Part shown: piece after piece, positions 16,041 through 24,649 of the stretch
Position numbering within the stretch: position 1 is the first letter of the stretch
Layout: each line of letters begins with the position of its first letter
Source of the DNA: Hyphomicrobiales bacterium
GTDB lineage: Bacteria; Pseudomonadota; Alphaproteobacteria; Rhizobiales; Aestuariivirgaceae
Length of the DNA: 38,651 bases
NCBI GenBank assembly: GCA_016792825.1
Contig: JAEUMI010000167.1
Coordinates: 1 to 38,651 of the forward strand
Reading direction: 5' to 3'
The notes under the pieces: generated by a model
Told to the model about the DNA's origin: nothing
Database searches by the model: none
Seen by the model: only the letters and a program-made list of their open reading frames with translations
Made by a program: the position numbers and the translations under genes

Positions 16041-17295
16041 GTTGTGTTCGCCAAAAATCTTGAGGATCAATCACACGGCCATTTACACGGGTTTCGTAGT
16101 GCAAGTGAGGCCCTGTGCTCCGCCCCGTGCTTCCCATCCAGCCAACCAAGTCGCCACGGCTGATTTTTTGGCCCAGCGAAACGTTAACGGACTTGAGATG
16201 ACCATACCGGGTTGAGACGCCGTTGTCATGAAAGATTTCAACAAGGTTACCATAGGGTCCGTGCGGCCCGGCCCATGTTACCTGGCCGTTCGATGTGGCA
16301 AGGACCGGCGCGGCATAGATACCCTTGAAATCAATGCCGCCATGAAACGCCAGCGACAGCCGCAACGGGTCTTTGCGGTAACCAAAGGAACTGGAAACCC
16401 CGGTAATCTGCGTCATCGGCTTGACGAGCGGCAAATCCGCGACCGCCTGGCGGACCTTGGTCTCCTGTTCCAGCGTGGCATGCACGGTCTCAATGCCCTC
16501 AGCAATTTCATATTCACGCTGAGTTCGCTTGCGCACGCTGAGAAATGGCCCTCCCATCCCCATGGCCGCAGCATCACCTTTAACAAGATTAACGGTGACG
16601 GGAGGCCGGATGCCCAATCTGCTGAGGAGCACGCTCGTCGTCTGTAGTTTGCGCTGGGAATAGGCCTGAGCATCTTTCAGCAGTGCCAATTGCTGTTTGT
16701 GGAGGCCAGTGAAACGGGCGTTCATTTCATCGAGTGGCTTGACGGCTTCCAGGCGTGACCGGAAGTCAGACGCATAGCGTTGCGCGAAGGTGCCTTCCAG
16801 TGCGCCATCCACTTGAAATTTTTCGGGCGCGGCGCTTTCCTTGAGCGGAAACCAGCCCTCTTTGAAAAAGTTCTCCATGGTTTTCTGCTGCGCCGCCAGA
16901 CTGCTGAATTCGGCTTTCACCTCATCCACTTTCTTCAGATAGCCTTGTTGGTCCAGCAGCAACCGATCGTTGACCCGCTCAATCGAGGCCCGGAGCTCTG
17001 ACAGGCGGTTTTCATAGTCCAGCCGGGCCTCGAACAGCTTCTGCTGCTTGAGTTCCAGCAACTGGTCCTTGAAGACGATGTTGACGCTGGCGAAGGCCAT
17101 CCACAGAAAGCCAATCAGGAAGATGATGAGCAGGCAAACCTGGGAAATTGGCGAAACCGTGATGAACTGCACATCGCCGTTGCTGCGCACGTAGATCTGG
17201 CGTGTCTGCAAGAAGCCACGCAGCGGCGAACGCCGCTTCATTAACCACTCGTTTTTGATCTGATGGCGTTTGGCCATCAACCTGGTCCCAGCCAT
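16009..17295 (-). CDS. M23-family (LytM) peptidoglycan endopeptidase, membrane anchored
   Basis: The 428-residue protein has a basic cytoplasmic N-terminus, one transmembrane helix (VCLLIIFLIGFLWMAFASVNIVF) and a long periplasmic coiled coil (about 75-150, rich in Leu, Glu and Gln). The C-terminal LytM domain carries zinc ligands in LAFHGGIDF and PHLHYE, so it is likely to be active. It probably cuts peptide cross-links under spatial control of the bactofilin encoded next to it. The frame is open to 17355. I chose ATG 17293-17295 because of GGCAGG just upstream, and ATG 17275-17277 is an equally credible alternative. It is divergent from the AsmA-like gene. Confidence 0.88.
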   Translation of the reverse strand: MAGTRLMAKRHQIKNEWLMKRRSPLRGFLQTRQIYVRSNGDVQFITVSPISQVCLLIIFLIGFLWMAFASVNIVFKDQLLELKQQKLFEARLDYENRLSELRASIERVNDRLLLDQQGYLKKVDEVKAEFSSLAAQQKTMENFFKEGWFPLKESAAPEKFQVDGALEGTFAQRYASDFRSRLEAVKPLDEMNARFTGLHKQQLALLKDAQAYSQRKLQTTSVLLSRLGIRPPVTVNLVKGDAAAMGMGGPFLSVRKRTQREYEIAEGIETVHATLEQETKVRQAVADLPLVKPMTQITGVSSSFGYRKDPLRLSLAFHGGIDFKGIYAAPVLATSNGQVTWAGPHGPYGNLVEIFHDNGVSTRYGHLKSVNVSLGQKISRGDLVGWMGSTGRSTGPHLHYETRVNGRVIDPQDFWRTQHDLQALETLN

Positions 17296-17381
17296 GAACC
17301 TGCCTAGGATTTTGCCTCGATTTCTCAAATTTGCCAGTTTTGCGCCTGAACGCAAGTCCTATGTACAGGCCTGGGAAGTGT

Positions 17382-17394
17382 GGGCAAATTGCCC
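17382..17394. promoter_or_regulatory. Palindrome in the divergent M23/AsmA promoter region
   Basis: GGGCAA-A-TTGCCC is a perfect 6+6 palindrome about 87 bases upstream of the M23 start and 143 bases upstream of the AsmA-like start. It could be an operator shared by two envelope genes. No regulator is encoded nearby to match it. Confidence 0.3.
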
Positions 17395-17438
17395 TCAAAT
17401 CCTGCCATTGTTTAGCCTAGCTTTACTGGCCAATGGCG

Positions 17439-17465
17439 TTAGAATTGTGCCGCAGGTATTATAAT
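17439..17465 (+). promoter_or_regulatory. Possible sigma-70 promoter of the AsmA-like gene
   Basis: A perfect TATAAT sits at 17460-17465 in an AT-richer stretch. The best -35 candidate is TTAGAA (17439-17444) with a short 15-base spacer. This would give a leader of roughly 65 bases before the TTG start at 17537. The -10 is convincing and the -35 is weak. Confidence 0.4.
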
Positions 17466-17536
17466 GCTGGTTCTAATTGGCTGATTCTGTTTGGAAATGA
17501 TGACATTTTAGAGCGATAACTTAGGGCAGTTAAGAA

Positions 17537-20500
17537 TTGCGCCATCGGCTGGCTAAAATAACCGTACTTGTCTTGCTATCGATTACCGCAATTCTGGTCA
17601 TCGTCGGGGCAGCCTTTTTCTGGCGCCTGTCGCAAGGCCCGGTTTCCCTGGATTTCATGACCGAACGGATCGAACGGGAAATCAACAAGTCACTTTCGGG
17701 GATGACGGTTGATGTCGCCGGCGCGGTCTTTGAAATGGACAGCAGGACCAATGTTCCCCATTTTCGCCTGCGCGATCTGGTGCTGCTTGATGCATCCGGC
17801 AATCTCATTGCGAAATCGCAGCGGGCCGCCATCAGCTTTGAAGGCTCTTCCATTTTCACCGGTTCGCTTGTGCCGCGGGGCATCGAGCTCATCGGCACCC
17901 GCATTCTCGTCAAGCGTCAGCTTGACGGCGGCCTGGTACTGGGGTTTGGCACGCCGGCGGCACCCGAAAGCGAATCGGCGACCATGGATGTGGCAGGGGT
18001 CGAAATCACCGACCCAAAAGCCAGCCGCGAAGAACAGACCGCGCTCCTGCCAGAGGCCACGGCACAGTCGCTGATCGATGTTTTGTCCGGGAATAGCGGT
18101 GATTCACGCGGAACATCGCTGCAGGACATTCGGATCACCGGCGCCTCGATCCAGCTTTTCGACGAGGCGAATCAGGCCAATTGGTTTGCCCCGCAGGCCG
18201 ACTTGACCTTCAAGAAGATGTCCTATGGCTTTGTGGTTTTTGCCAAGGCGTCCGTGGCCAGCGGCGGAACGCCGTGGCGCACCGAAGTGTCGGCGACCTA
18301 CCGGGCCGAGTCCCGCTCCTTCGCGGTCAGTGCCCGCATTGAGGATTTGGTTCCGGCAAATGTTTCCGACGAAATATTCGCCCTGGCGCAGTTCGCCAAG
18401 GTTGACGTGCCGCTGTCGGGCCACGCCGAAATCGAAATCAGCGATGCTGGCGTAATCACCAGCGCTTCAGCGGAATTTGCCGCCGCGGCCGGAGTTGTGG
18501 GTCTGCCAGGCTACATCGCCCAGCCCATTGTGATTGATGAAGGAGCCCTGCGGGTTGACTATGACGCGCCCACTGGCGGCTTCAAGATTATCGACTCGAT
18601 TATTTTGGTGGGCGGCTCACGCGCCGAACTCACCGGGCGTCTTGATCCCGTGCGGGCCCGCGATGGCCGCCTGACGGATCTCAAGATTGACCTCAAGGCC
18701 ACCAATGTCAGCGTCGATACGCAAGGCACCGTGAAATATCCGGTCCTCGTCGACCGCATCGAATTCCTCGGCAAGGCTTCGGTCGAAGGCGCCGTGATGG
18801 ATATCGAGGATCTTGTGGTGATGTCGGGCAATGCCGGCGTCCGCTTGCGCGGAACTATCACCGGCGGGGACGAGTCCGCAGGCATTCGGTTGAGTGGCCG
18901 GGTACGCGATCTCTCGGCTGACTTCCTCAAGAAACTGTGGCCGCCCATCGTCGTTCCGAAATCCCGGAATTGGGTGACCGAGAATGTTCAAACCGGCCGC
19001 ATCACCGAAGGTGCCTTTAACGTGGATATTCCGGTGAATGGCCTGGCCGCCGCATTGCGCCAGAAGCTGTTGCCAAATGAAACCATCGATTTCCGCTTTT
19101 CCATGGCCGATGTCACATCCACCTACTTCAAATCCCTGCCGCCGCTGCTAGGTGCTTCTGGGCATGCCCGCTTGCAGGGTGACAGTTTTGAACTGACGGT
19201 CGAATCCGGCAAAGTGATTTTACCGTCGAACGGTACCGTGCAGGTGAGCCAGACGACCTTCAAGGCCGAAAAGCTTTTGACTAATCCCGTGCCAGCTGCG
19301 TTCTCCCTCAATCTTTCTGCCAGTGCGCCCAACCTGATGGAACTGGCGAGGCTGCCTGATCTCAATCTCTTGCGGAATGCGAATTTTGTTCCGCCCGACA
19401 TCGGTGGGCAGGCCGAGGCCAAGATCAATTTTTCAATGCCCCTGATGAAGGATTTGCCGCGTGAGCAGATAGTGACCACCGCCGAGATAAAAGTGGCCGA
19501 TGCCAGCATCAAGCAGGTCATTCCCAATGTTGATTTGTCCGATGGCTCGCTCCTTGTGGCGTTTGACCGGAGCGGCATTACTGCAAGCGGGCCGGTCAGG
19601 ATCAACGGCTTCCCCTCCAAGGTGTCATGGGCCAGGCCCGCCGGTCCGGGCACCAGGGCAACCGCTTCCATTGAAACGGAACTTGATGACAAGGGGCGCG
19701 AAAAACTCGGTATCAAGCTCGGCGACTATTTGCGCGGACCGGTTCAGATCCTGGCGGACATTGACGGCGTTGGCGAAAAGAACGTGAGCATGAAAGTGAA
19801 GGCCAACCTGGCAAAGGCCGAGATGTTTATTGATGCAATTAGCTGGCGCAGGCCGCCAACCACAAACACCACAGCGACCTTCACCTATCGTTCGGGCGAT
19901 GCGGCCGGGCGGAAAGTTGAGAATCTCGTCGTCAAGGGACAAAGCCTCAGCCTGAAGGGCGACGTCATACTGACGTCAACCGGCGGCTTGAAATCGGCAA
20001 AGTTTTCACAGGTCTGGCTCAGCGACGAAAACAACTTCATCATGACAATGGTGCCTGCCGGCGAAGGCCAGGCTATTGACATCAGCGGACAGTCGTTTGA
20101 TGCCCGTCCATTCATAAAATCCATATTCGCCAGGGACTCCGGAAAGCCCGACAGGTCGGCGCCGCGCCAGAACCTGACCGTCAAGGCGGCCTTTGACCGG
20201 GTCATTGCCAATCGCGGAGAGATACTCACCGGGGTATCGGCAAACATCTCGGTGCGCAACAGTCTGATCGCCAGTGCCGATATCGAGGGCAAATTCCTGT
20301 CTGAAAGAGCCCTGGCGATCCGTGTGCGTCCCAATGCCACCGGCCGCCAGCTGCAGATTACCAGTAGCGACGGCGGCTCCGCTTTGCGCGCCTCCAACCT
20401 CTATTCAAAAGTTGCCGGCGGCAGTCTTGAGTTTTCCGCCTTCCTGGCAAATGGGGGCACATCAACCATTCAGAACGGCCGACTGGTGATGCGCGATTTT

Positions 20501-20965
20501 GATGTCCGCAACGAAGCCGCTCTTGCCGATATCGACAGCCGGAGCAAATCGAAAAAGTCCGGCCCGCGCCGCGAAGGGCTTTCCTTCACCAAGCTTACCT
20601 TGCCTTTTACAACCGACGCGAAATTCATCAGGATTGGCGATTCACTGCTCAAGGGCAATGAGCTCGGAGCTGCCGCCGAGGGCCTGATCCGCAAAGCTGA
20701 TGGCGCCATAGATTTCAATGGAACAATCATCCCTGCCTATGGCATCAACGCGGCCGTCGGAAACATACCGCTGTTTGGCGAAATCTTCACCGGCGGCAAG
20801 GGGCAGGGCATTTTTGGCCTCACCTTTGCGCTTGGCGGGACCATGGCGAACCCGAAGATTCAGTATAATCCCCTGTCAGCCATGGCGCCGGGAATTCTGC
20901 GCAAGATATTTGAGTATGATGGCTCCGGCCCACCGGCTAAGCAGAAGGTCAAGGAAACCAACTGA
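17537..20965 (+). CDS. AsmA/YhdP-like large envelope protein (DUF3971-type)
   Basis: This 1142-residue protein has one N-terminal membrane helix (ITVLVLLSITAILVIVGAAFFW). A very long, beta-rich periplasmic region follows, with repeated amphipathic strands. The C-terminal segment, AAAEGLIRKADGAIDFNGTIIPAYGINAAVGNIPLFGEIFTGGKGQGIFGLTFALGGTMANPKIQYNPLSAMAPGILRKIFE, is the AsmA-like C-terminal signature. Relatives form hydrophobic grooves that bridge the inner and outer membranes and move phospholipids, so that role is inferred. The start is TTG at 17537 with AGGG upstream. The next in-frame ATG would remove the membrane anchor, so I keep the TTG. Its stop TGA abuts the tyrS stop on the other strand. 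Confidence 0.85.
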   Translation: MRHRLAKITVLVLLSITAILVIVGAAFFWRLSQGPVSLDFMTERIEREINKSLSGMTVDVAGAVFEMDSRTNVPHFRLRDLVLLDASGNLIAKSQRAAISFEGSSIFTGSLVPRGIELIGTRILVKRQLDGGLVLGFGTPAAPESESATMDVAGVEITDPKASREEQTALLPEATAQSLIDVLSGNSGDSRGTSLQDIRITGASIQLFDEANQANWFAPQADLTFKKMSYGFVVFAKASVASGGTPWRTEVSATYRAESRSFAVSARIEDLVPANVSDEIFALAQFAKVDVPLSGHAEIEISDAGVITSASAEFAAAAGVVGLPGYIAQPIVIDEGALRVDYDAPTGGFKIIDSIILVGGSRAELTGRLDPVRARDGRLTDLKIDLKATNVSVDTQGTVKYPVLVDRIEFLGKASVEGAVMDIEDLVVMSGNAGVRLRGTITGGDESAGIRLSGRVRDLSADFLKKLWPPIVVPKSRNWVTENVQTGRITEGAFNVDIPVNGLAAALRQKLLPNETIDFRFSMADVTSTYFKSLPPLLGASGHARLQGDSFELTVESGKVILPSNGTVQVSQTTFKAEKLLTNPVPAAFSLNLSASAPNLMELARLPDLNLLRNANFVPPDIGGQAEAKINFSMPLMKDLPREQIVTTAEIKVADASIKQVIPNVDLSDGSLLVAFDRSGITASGPVRINGFPSKVSWARPAGPGTRATASIETELDDKGREKLGIKLGDYLRGPVQILADIDGVGEKNVSMKVKANLAKAEMFIDAISWRRPPTTNTTATFTYRSGDAAGRKVENLVVKGQSLSLKGDVILTSTGGLKSAKFSQVWLSDENNFIMTMVPAGEGQAIDISGQSFDARPFIKSIFARDSGKPDRSAPRQNLTVKAAFDRVIANRGEILTGVSANISVRNSLIASADIEGKFLSERALAIRVRPNATGRQLQITSSDGGSALRASNLYSKVAGGSLEFSAFLANGGTSTIQNGRLVMRDFDVRNEAALADIDSRSKSKKSGPRREGLSFTKLTLPFTTDAKFIRIGDSLLKGNELGAAAEGLIRKADGAIDFNGTIIPAYGINAAVGNIPLFGEIFTGGKGQGIFGLTFALGGTMANPKIQYNPLSAMAPGILRKIFEYDGSGPPAKQKVKETN

Positions 20966-22216
20966 TCAGGCCTGCCTTGGTTTGATCAATGCGTGCTTCT
21001 TCTTTCCCATCGACAGTTTTATGACGCCCTCGCTATTCAAGTTCGACATTGTGAGCTGCATTTTCTCGTCGCTAACCGTCATGTCATTGATGCGAAGCGC
21101 GCCCCCCTGGATGGCACGCCGTGCTTCGCCATTTGACGATGCGAAACCGGCCTGCACTGCCGCTTGAAGAACGCCGGCACCATTTTCAAGGTCGAGTTCG
21201 ATGGTCGGCAGGCCTTCCGCGCTTTCACCGTCCTCAAATGTCCTGCGCGCCGTTTCTGACGCAGCTTCTGCCGCCTGCTGCCCGTGCAGCAGGGCGGTGG
21301 CTTTGTCGGCCAACGTCTTCTTGGCGATGTTGATTTCCGAGCCCCCCAGGGCCTCCAGTTTTGCGATCTCGGCCAGGGGAAGCGTGGTGAAAAGCTTAAG
21401 GAAGCGCCCCACATCGGCATCTTCGGTATTGCGCCAGAACTGCCAGTAGCCGTATGGCGACAGCATGTCCGCGTTGAGCCAAACGGCGCCGCTCGCCGAC
21501 TTGCCCATCTTGGCACCCGAGGCCAGCGTGATCAGCGGCGTGGTCAGGGCAAAAAGCTGATGCGTGCCCATGCGCCGGCCAAGGTCGATGCCGTTGATGA
21601 TATTGCCCCACTGGTCCGAGCCGCCCATCTGCAGGTTGCAGCCATAGCGCCGCGCCAGTTCCGCAAAGTCATAGGCTTGGAGAACCATGTAGTTGAACTC
21701 GATGAACGAAAGTTCATGCTCCCGTTCCAGCCGCAGCTTGACTGAATCCATCGCCAGCATGCGGTTGACTGAAAAGTGCCGGCCGATATCGCGCAGCATG
21801 TCGAGATAGTTCAGCTTGGTCAGCCACTCCGCATTGTCGATCATCAACGCGTCTTTCGGCCCCGAGCCAAAGCGCAGGAACTTGGCGAAAACCTGCTGAA
21901 TGCCGCGCTTGTTGTCTTCGATGTCTTCAAGTGTCAGTAACTTGCGGCTCTCGTCGCGCCCCGAAGGATCGCCAACCCGCGTCGTGCCGCCGCCCATCAG
22001 GGCGATTGATTTCTGCCCCAGTTCCTGGGCCCAGTGCAGCAGCATGATTTGCACCAGCGAGCCGACGTGGAGGGATTTTGCCGTGCAGTCGAAACCGATG
22101 TAGGCTGTAACATCACCCTTGGCCGCAAGCGCGTCGAGGCCTGCCGCATCGGAACATTGGTGAATGTAGCCCCGGGTTGAAAGGGTATTAAGAAAGTCGG
22201 ACTTATATGTGCTCAT
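20966..22216 (-). CDS. tyrS: Tyrosyl-tRNA synthetase
   Basis: The 416-residue class I synthetase charges tRNA-Tyr. It carries the [16 protein letters not shown] signature (HIGH-equivalent HVGS at 50-53), the tyrosine pocket [32 protein letters not shown] at 236-240 (KMSKS-equivalent), and a C-terminal S4 RNA-binding domain (about 355-410: [24 protein letters not shown]). This is the TyrS type found in most proteobacteria. The ATG at 22214-22216 lies only 30 bases from the divergent anmK start. Its stop directly abuts that of the AsmA-like gene. Confidence 0.97.
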   Translation of the reverse strand: MSTYKSDFLNTLSTRGYIHQCSDAAGLDALAAKGDVTAYIGFDCTAKSLHVGSLVQIMLLHWAQELGQKSIALMGGGTTRVGDPSGRDESRKLLTLEDIEDNKRGIQQVFAKFLRFGSGPKDALMIDNAEWLTKLNYLDMLRDIGRHFSVNRMLAMDSVKLRLEREHELSFIEFNYMVLQAYDFAELARRYGCNLQMGGSDQWGNIINGIDLGRRMGTHQLFALTTPLITLASGAKMGKSASGAVWLNADMLSPYGYWQFWRNTEDADVGRFLKLFTTLPLAEIAKLEALGGSEINIAKKTLADKATALLHGQQAAEAASETARRTFEDGESAEGLPTIELDLENGAGVLQAAVQAGFASSNGEARRAIQGGALRINDMTVSDEKMQLTMSNLNSEGVIKLSMGKKKHALIKPRQA

Positions 22217-22246
22217 AATGGGCTGCTCATAGCATGGGATAAAGCA

Positions 22247-23338
22247 GTGTCAAAACTAACCACCGCACTAGGCCTGATGTCCGGCACCTCGCTGGACGGC
22301 ATTGATGTCGCCCTCATTCGCACCGACGGCGAAAACACCGTCGAGCGCGGGCCATCCCAGACCTATCCCTATTCCGAGGCCCAGCGCCACGTATTGCGGG
22401 CTGCCCTGAAGGATGCCAAAGGCCTTGCGCGCCGTGATGAAAGGCCCTTCGGCCTGGCCAGGGCGGAAGCCTCCCTCACCGATTGGCATGTGCAGGCGGT
22501 GCAGGATTTTCTGAAAGCCAACCCGGCGACCGTCGATGTCATCGGCTTTCACGGGCAGACGGTCATTCATCGTCCGGAAATCAGGCTCACGGTGCAACTG
22601 GGGGATGGCAGCGCACTGGCCAAGCGATTGGCCTTGCCAGTAGTCTATGATGTCCGTGCCAACGATGTGGCCACCGGCGGGCAGGGCGCCCCGTTCGTTC
22701 CTGTCTATCACCGCGCCCTCGCTGCATCGGTGCCTGAACGCCCGCTGGTCTTTGTGAACATCGGCGGGGTATCCAACGTCACCTGGATTGGTTCGCAAGG
22801 TCACATGATCGCCTTTGATACGGGCCCTGGAAATGCCCCACTTGATGATTGGGCCCTGAAACATACCGGCGTTGCCCGCGATGAGGATGGCAAGCTCGCG
22901 GCAACAGGGACGCCCAAAGAAACCATCATTGATCAGTTTTTGAACCAGGCCTTTTTTAAATTGCCCCCGCCCAAATCCCTTGACCGCGACAGCTTCGCAG
23001 CCCTCGATCTCGGTGCCCTGAACGCGGCGGATGGTGCTGCAACCCTCGTTGAGATTATCGCCCGCGCCATTGCCGGAGCTGCTAGCTGGGTGCCGGAAGC
23101 ACCGAAGGCCTGGATTATCTGTGGTGGCGGCAGACACAATCCAACGATCATGAAAGCCCTTCGAAAAATACTTCCCAATATGAAACCTGCCGAAGCCTAT
23201 GGCTTCAATGGCGACTCCATGGAAGCCGAAGCCTGGGCTTACATGGCCGTGCGCAGCATGAAGAAATTGCCTCTTAGTTTCCCGATGACCACGAAGGTGA
23301 CCCAGCCCATGACGGGCGGAGTCCTAGCTCTCCCGTGA
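22247..23338 (+). CDS. anmK: Anhydro-N-acetylmuramic acid kinase
   Basis: The 363-residue kinase converts recycled 1,6-anhydro-MurNAc to MurNAc-6-phosphate with ATP, a step in cell-wall recycling. It shows [18 protein letters not shown] at the N-terminus, [11 protein letters not shown], the ATP-binding-fold segments [12 protein letters not shown] and [12 protein letters not shown], and [14 protein letters not shown]. It starts with GTG 22247-22249. The last 15 bases overlap the 3' end of the convergent hydrolase gene. The tyrS/anmK divergent pairing recurs in alphaproteobacteria. Confidence 0.95.
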   Translation: MSKLTTALGLMSGTSLDGIDVALIRTDGENTVERGPSQTYPYSEAQRHVLRAALKDAKGLARRDERPFGLARAEASLTDWHVQAVQDFLKANPATVDVIGFHGQTVIHRPEIRLTVQLGDGSALAKRLALPVVYDVRANDVATGGQGAPFVPVYHRALAASVPERPLVFVNIGGVSNVTWIGSQGHMIAFDTGPGNAPLDDWALKHTGVARDEDGKLAATGTPKETIIDQFLNQAFFKLPPPKSLDRDSFAALDLGALNAADGAATLVEIIARAIAGAASWVPEAPKAWIICGGGRHNPTIMKALRKILPNMKPAEAYGFNGDSMEAEAWAYMAVRSMKKLPLSFPMTTKVTQPMTGGVLALP

Positions 23339-23971
23339 CAGCCGTTTGTCCAGGTAGGTCGAGCAGATCTTGGTAAGCTCGTCGGTCTTGCCTTCGAAGA
23401 AGTGATTGGCCCCGGCGACCACCTTGTGTTCGATGACGATTCCCTTCTGGGTCTTCAGCTTGGAAACCAGGCTGTGCACCGACTCTGGGCTGGCCACAAC
23501 GTCCTTTTCGCCGTTAACAAACAGGCCCGACGCCGGGCAGGGTGCCAGGAACGAAAAGTCATAATGCTTGGCCAAGGGGGCAATCGAGATAAAGCCGCCG
23601 ATCTCCGGCCGCCGCATTAAGAGCTGCATGGAAATCCAGGCTCCGAAGGAAACCCCGGCGATCCAGCAGATCTTGGCCTCCCGGTTGAAGGATTGCAGCC
23701 AATCCAGCGCGGACGCTGCGTCCGAAAGCTCACCGGCGCCATTCTCGAAAAGTCCCTGGCTGCGGCCTACACCCCTGAAATTAAAGCGCAAAACTGAGAA
23801 TCCCCGGCTCACGAAGGTTTGGTAGAGCGAGTGCACGATGGGGTTGTTCATGGTCCCGCCGAAGGCCGGGTGCGGATGCAGCAGGATGGCGATGGGTGAA
23901 CCCGACGGCTTGGCATGGTGATAACGGGCTTCGATGCGGCCAGCCGGGCCGTTAAATATGACTTCAGGCAT
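23324..23971 (-). CDS. Alpha/beta hydrolase
   Basis: This 215-residue small hydrolase has an oxyanion-type HPHPAFGGTMNNPI loop after the first strand and FNFRGVGRSQG. Its nucleophile elbow is GVSFG (Ser near residue 107), with a late Asp in NGEKDVVASPESV and His in AGANHFFEGK, so a full Ser-Asp-His triad is likely. The HPHPxxGGxMxN pattern marks the dienelactone-hydrolase-like family often called 'alpha/beta superfamily hydrolase' next to suf genes. The substrate is unknown. It is divergent from iscR, and the IscR box lies between them, so it might share that control. Confidence 0.87.
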   Translation of the reverse strand: MPEVIFNGPAGRIEARYHHAKPSGSPIAILLHPHPAFGGTMNNPIVHSLYQTFVSRGFSVLRFNFRGVGRSQGLFENGAGELSDAASALDWLQSFNREAKICWIAGVSFGAWISMQLLMRRPEIGGFISIAPLAKHYDFSFLAPCPASGLFVNGEKDVVASPESVHSLVSKLKTQKGIVIEHKVVAGANHFFEGKTDELTKICSTYLDKRLSRES

Positions 23972-24031
23972 CCCTTGGGGTCCGTTCCGCTGTTGTTGCC
24001 CGCTTTGTTTCTGTCATTGAATCAAGGTCTA

Positions 24032-24056
24032 ATAGTTGACTCTCACAGTCGGGTAT
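24032..24056 (+). promoter_or_regulatory. IscR type 1 binding site
   Basis: ATAGTTGACT-N5-AGTCGGGTAT matches the E. coli type 1 IscR consensus (ATASYYGACT-N5-AGTCRRSTAT) at all specified positions outside the 5-bp centre. Two of the five central bases deviate from its RWWWY. It lies upstream of a gene encoding an IscR-type regulator with all four cluster ligands. The -35 hexamer falls inside the site, the geometry expected for repression by [2Fe-2S]-IscR. Confidence 0.85.
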
Positions 24057-24064
24057 CATATATC
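24036..24064 (+). promoter_or_regulatory. Predicted sigma-70 promoter of the iscR-suf operon
   Basis: TTGACT (24036-24041) and TATATC (24059-24064) are spaced by 17 bases. The start of transcription would be near 24071, leaving a leader of about 110 bases before iscR. The -35 is embedded in the IscR box. Confidence 0.65.
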
Positions 24065-24181
24065 TTCCTTAGAATGGTTCAAGAAAGTGGTAGTTTCCCG
24101 GACCGTTCAGTTGCAAGGGCTTTAGCACGGCACGGGGGGCAAAAAGCAAGCTTTTCGTGCACTGGACAGAGGAAAAAGCAG

Positions 24182-24649
24182 ATGAAAATGAGCACCAAAG
24201 GCCGATATGCCGTCATGGCCATGATCGATATCGCTCAGCATTCGGGTGGCAATCCCGTTTCCCTGTCGGAAATTGCCGAGCGCCAGGACATCAGCCAGGA
24301 ATATCTCGAACAGCTCTTCAGCAAACTGCGCCGCGACAAACTCGTGGAAAGTGCCAGGGGGCCCGGTGGCGGTTACAAGCTGGCCCGCGATGCTGCCGAT
24401 ATTGCAGTTGCGGACATCATACTCGCGGTTGATGAGGAATTGCGTTTCACCCGCTGTTCCGGTGATGCCCTTGATGGCTGTGTGAAGGGCGAACAATGCT
24501 CCGCCCATGACCTCTGGTCCTCCCTTGGCCGCCAGATGATGTATTTTCTCGGCTCGATTACCCTTGAGGATGTAGTTGAGAAACGCAATCTCGCTCTCTC
24601 CGCCACCATCAAGCAGGCCAAGGACCGGTATGTGAGGCAGGACGCGTGA
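24182..24649 (+). CDS. iscR: IscR-type Rrf2 regulator of Fe-S assembly
   Basis: This 155-residue Rrf2-family winged-helix protein senses Fe-S cluster supply. MKMSTKGRYAVMAMIDIA, the recognition region ISQEYLEQLFSKLRRDKLVESARGPGGGYKLAR and the cluster loop RCSGDALDGCVKGEQCSAHDLW are all present. Cys92, Cys100, Cys106 and His109 correspond to the Cys3-His ligands of E. coli IscR (92, 98, 104, 107), with two extra residues in the first loop. The frame is open to 23915, but AGAGGAAAAAG precedes the ATG at 24182 and the family starts there. Its stop overlaps the GTG of the next gene. It likely represses its own operon through the upstream type 1 box. Confidence 0.92.
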   Translation: MKMSTKGRYAVMAMIDIAQHSGGNPVSLSEIAERQDISQEYLEQLFSKLRRDKLVESARGPGGGYKLARDAADIAVADIILAVDEELRFTRCSGDALDGCVKGEQCSAHDLWSSLGRQMMYFLGSITLEDVVEKRNLALSATIKQAKDRYVRQDA

